The position numbers and the translations under genes were made by a program. Below, one piece after another: positions 63,039 to 64,000 of a DNA stretch of 64,000 nt (positions are counted from its first letter, which is position 1; the number at the start of each line of letters is the position of its first letter). The notes below the pieces were generated by a model that was not told where the DNA came from, made no database searches, and saw only the letters and a program-made list of their open reading frames with translations. This stretch comes from Lentzea sp. NEAU-D7 (GTDB lineage Bacteria; Actinomycetota; Actinomycetes; Mycobacteriales; Pseudonocardiaceae), in NCBI RefSeq assembly GCF_026242055.1, contig NZ_JAPJDL010000001.1:682001-746000 (forward strand). Direction: 5' to 3'.

Positions 63039-63063
63039 TCTCCCGCGCCCCGAACGCGGGAGA
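63039..63063. terminator. Hairpin terminator of the CU044_5270-like gene
   Basis: TCTCCCGCG (63039-63047) pairs perfectly with CGCGGGAGA (63055-63063) around a 7-nt loop, just past the stop at 63068 on the minus strand. Confidence 0.65.
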
Positions 63064-63067
63064 AGGT

Positions 63068-64000
63068 CTAGGGGCGGCCGCCCAGCGCGTCCACCACCGC
63101 GGAGGTCACCGCGTAGGACTCGCGGACGGTGCCCTTCTCCAGACCGCCCTCGTCCTCGGGCAGGTCCTCGGCCACGGTCGACCGGCCACCGATGAAGTCG
63201 CCGTTCTCCGGGTCGACGATGATCTCGCTGAAGTCGTCGCCCTGCCTGATGCCGAGCGCGACGCCTTCCTTGCCGTCGAGGTTGGCCTTCTTGTCCGTGA
63301 CGACCAGCCCCGGCACCAGCGCGACCGCCCGGAAGATGTTCGCCCGCACGTCGGCGGGGAACACGCCCGACTGCAGAGCTGTGCGAGCCGACGACAGCAC
63401 GCCCGGGTCACCGGTCCCGTTCTCGGCTTCGAGCCTGGCGTAGAGCTCCTTCGGGTCCTTCGGCAACGACGCGATGAACTCCGGCGTGGGGCTGCCGAGC
63501 GAGCCGGTGGTGCACCGGTCCGGCTGCCCCTCGGCGAAGTAGGAGTAGTTGCCGCACTTGGCGCGGAACTCCTGGCCGTCCTTGAACGACGTACCGGCGT
63601 CCGGCCGGCCGTCACCCTCGTGTCCGTCCAGCCACCTCACGGAGTTGATCTTGTTCCGGAACAGCCACTCGCCGCGGCGGTCGGCGGGAATCCACTCCTC
63701 CTGGACCAGGTCGGTCGTCGAGGCGTGCCCGGAGCCGAGCTCCACCGTGATGCCCTCGGAACGGGTGCGCACGTAGCGGAACTGGCCGGGCGCGAGAGGC
63801 CGCTCGACCACGCGGGAGGCCAGGTCGGCGGCCTTGGTCAGCTCCTCGGCGGCGCTCACCGGGTTGCTGCCGACGCCGGTGAGGTCGACGGTCGACGCGG
63901 CCAGGCCACCGCCGGTCAGCACGGCCACGGCGGCCGCGGCGGCGAGCCAGCGGGTGCGGCGACGCGGCCGGGTCCGCACGCCGGCGGCGATCGGCCCGGC
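63068..64000 (-). CDS. CU044_5270-like membrane-anchored protein, 5' end outside the window
   Basis: The visible 310 residues start in an open frame with no stop before the window edge, so the start lies beyond 64000. A basic Arg-rich stretch (RTRPRRRTR) leads into one membrane segment (WLAAAAAVAVLTGGGLAAS), followed by a long extracytoplasmic domain with YVRTRSEGITVEL and the Trp-rich EEWIPADRRGEWLFRN typical of the CU044_5270 family. These proteins often sit next to ECF sigma factor genes and have a cytoplasmic N-terminus. An ECF sigma gene just upstream is therefore likely but not visible. Two cysteines near 135-150 may form a disulfide. Confidence 0.78.
   Translation of the reverse strand, partial: AGPIAAGVRTRPRRRTRWLAAAAAVAVLTGGGLAASTVDLTGVGSNPVSAAEELTKAADLASRVVERPLAPGQFRYVRTRSEGITVELGSGHASTTDLVQEEWIPADRRGEWLFRNKINSVRWLDGHEGDGRPDAGTSFKDGQEFRAKCGNYSYFAEGQPDRCTTGSLGSPTPEFIASLPKDPKELYARLEAENGTGDPGVLSSARTALQSGVFPADVRANIFRAVALVPGLVVTDKKANLDGKEGVALGIRQGDDFSEIIVDPENGDFIGGRSTVAEDLPEDEGGLEKGTVRESYAVTSAVVDALGGRP

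Overview
The window is GC-rich chromosomal DNA with strong third-position GC bias. It looks like a filamentous actinobacterium, most plausibly of the Pseudonocardiaceae (Lentzea, Saccharothrix or Amycolatopsis type). The support is a SigB-type group 2 sigma factor, an actinobacterial iron box (DmdR/IdeR type), frequent leaderless GTG/ATG starts, a long-form ArgG, many one-component TetR, LysR and GntR regulators, and many secreted hydrolases. The genus is an inference. About 57 protein genes fill the window. I see no rRNA, tRNA, insertion sequence, prophage, CRISPR array or large biosynthetic cluster.

Layout. 0-4.6 kb: an unknown protein, a TetR plus DHA2 efflux operon with a clear operator, a double DUF427 protein and an unusual PRPP synthetase. 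4.8-8.0 kb: a small leaderless ORF and two tandem secreted TAP-type alpha/beta hydrolases. 8.0-12.6 kb: a UPF1-like SF1 helicase with a nuclease-like C-terminus, an APH-type kinase and the group 2 sigma factor. 12.8-17.0 kb: a CNNM/CBS membrane protein, an RsbW-like ATPase, and a membrane protein with a DesK/DesR-like two-component pair. 17.3-21.6 kb: a DUF2236 (Lcp-like) protein, a GntR/VOC divergent pair, and a P450 with a TetR regulator. 21.7-25.6 kb: a large secreted subtilase and an NmrA-like reductase.

25.6-33.1 kb is the most distinctive segment. Two tandem multidomain secreted beta-helix enzymes (1268 and 1109 aa) have GH87-like alpha-1,3-glucanase features and arrays of discoidin, CARDB and CBM6/35-like modules. 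A regulator-rich, AT-richer leader precedes them. The downstream universal stress protein gene has its Shine-Dalgarno sequence locked inside a 16-bp hairpin. 35.3-39.3 kb: an HSL-type esterase under an exceptionally well-formed operator-in-spacer promoter, a secreted neutral ceramidase and an EamA exporter. 39.3-48.8 kb: LysR, acyl-CoA ligase, GAF/PucR regulator, MHS-type symporter, a tannase/feruloyl-esterase-family enzyme lacking the family disulfide, a second LysR and an MFS transporter. This could be a route for an ester-linked aromatic or acyl substrate.

48.8-64 kb: a YwqG-like protein, lipoproteins, argG, an iron-boxed siderophore-interacting protein, a secreted NLP (necrosis-inducing) protein, a TetR/SDR/SDR set, an operon of PerM permease, MsrA, MOSC protein and polysaccharide deacetylase with overlapping genes, an HxlR/SnoaL divergent pair, a TetR plus FAD monooxygenase pair with duplicated leaderless starts, an SRPBCC protein behind two matching operators, and the 3' part of a CU044_5270-like gene that runs off the window.

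Taken together, the secreted glucanases, subtilase, ceramidase, tannase-family enzyme, NLP protein and deacetylase suggest a saprophyte or plant/fungus-associated organism that attacks complex polymers. That reading is inference from family membership.
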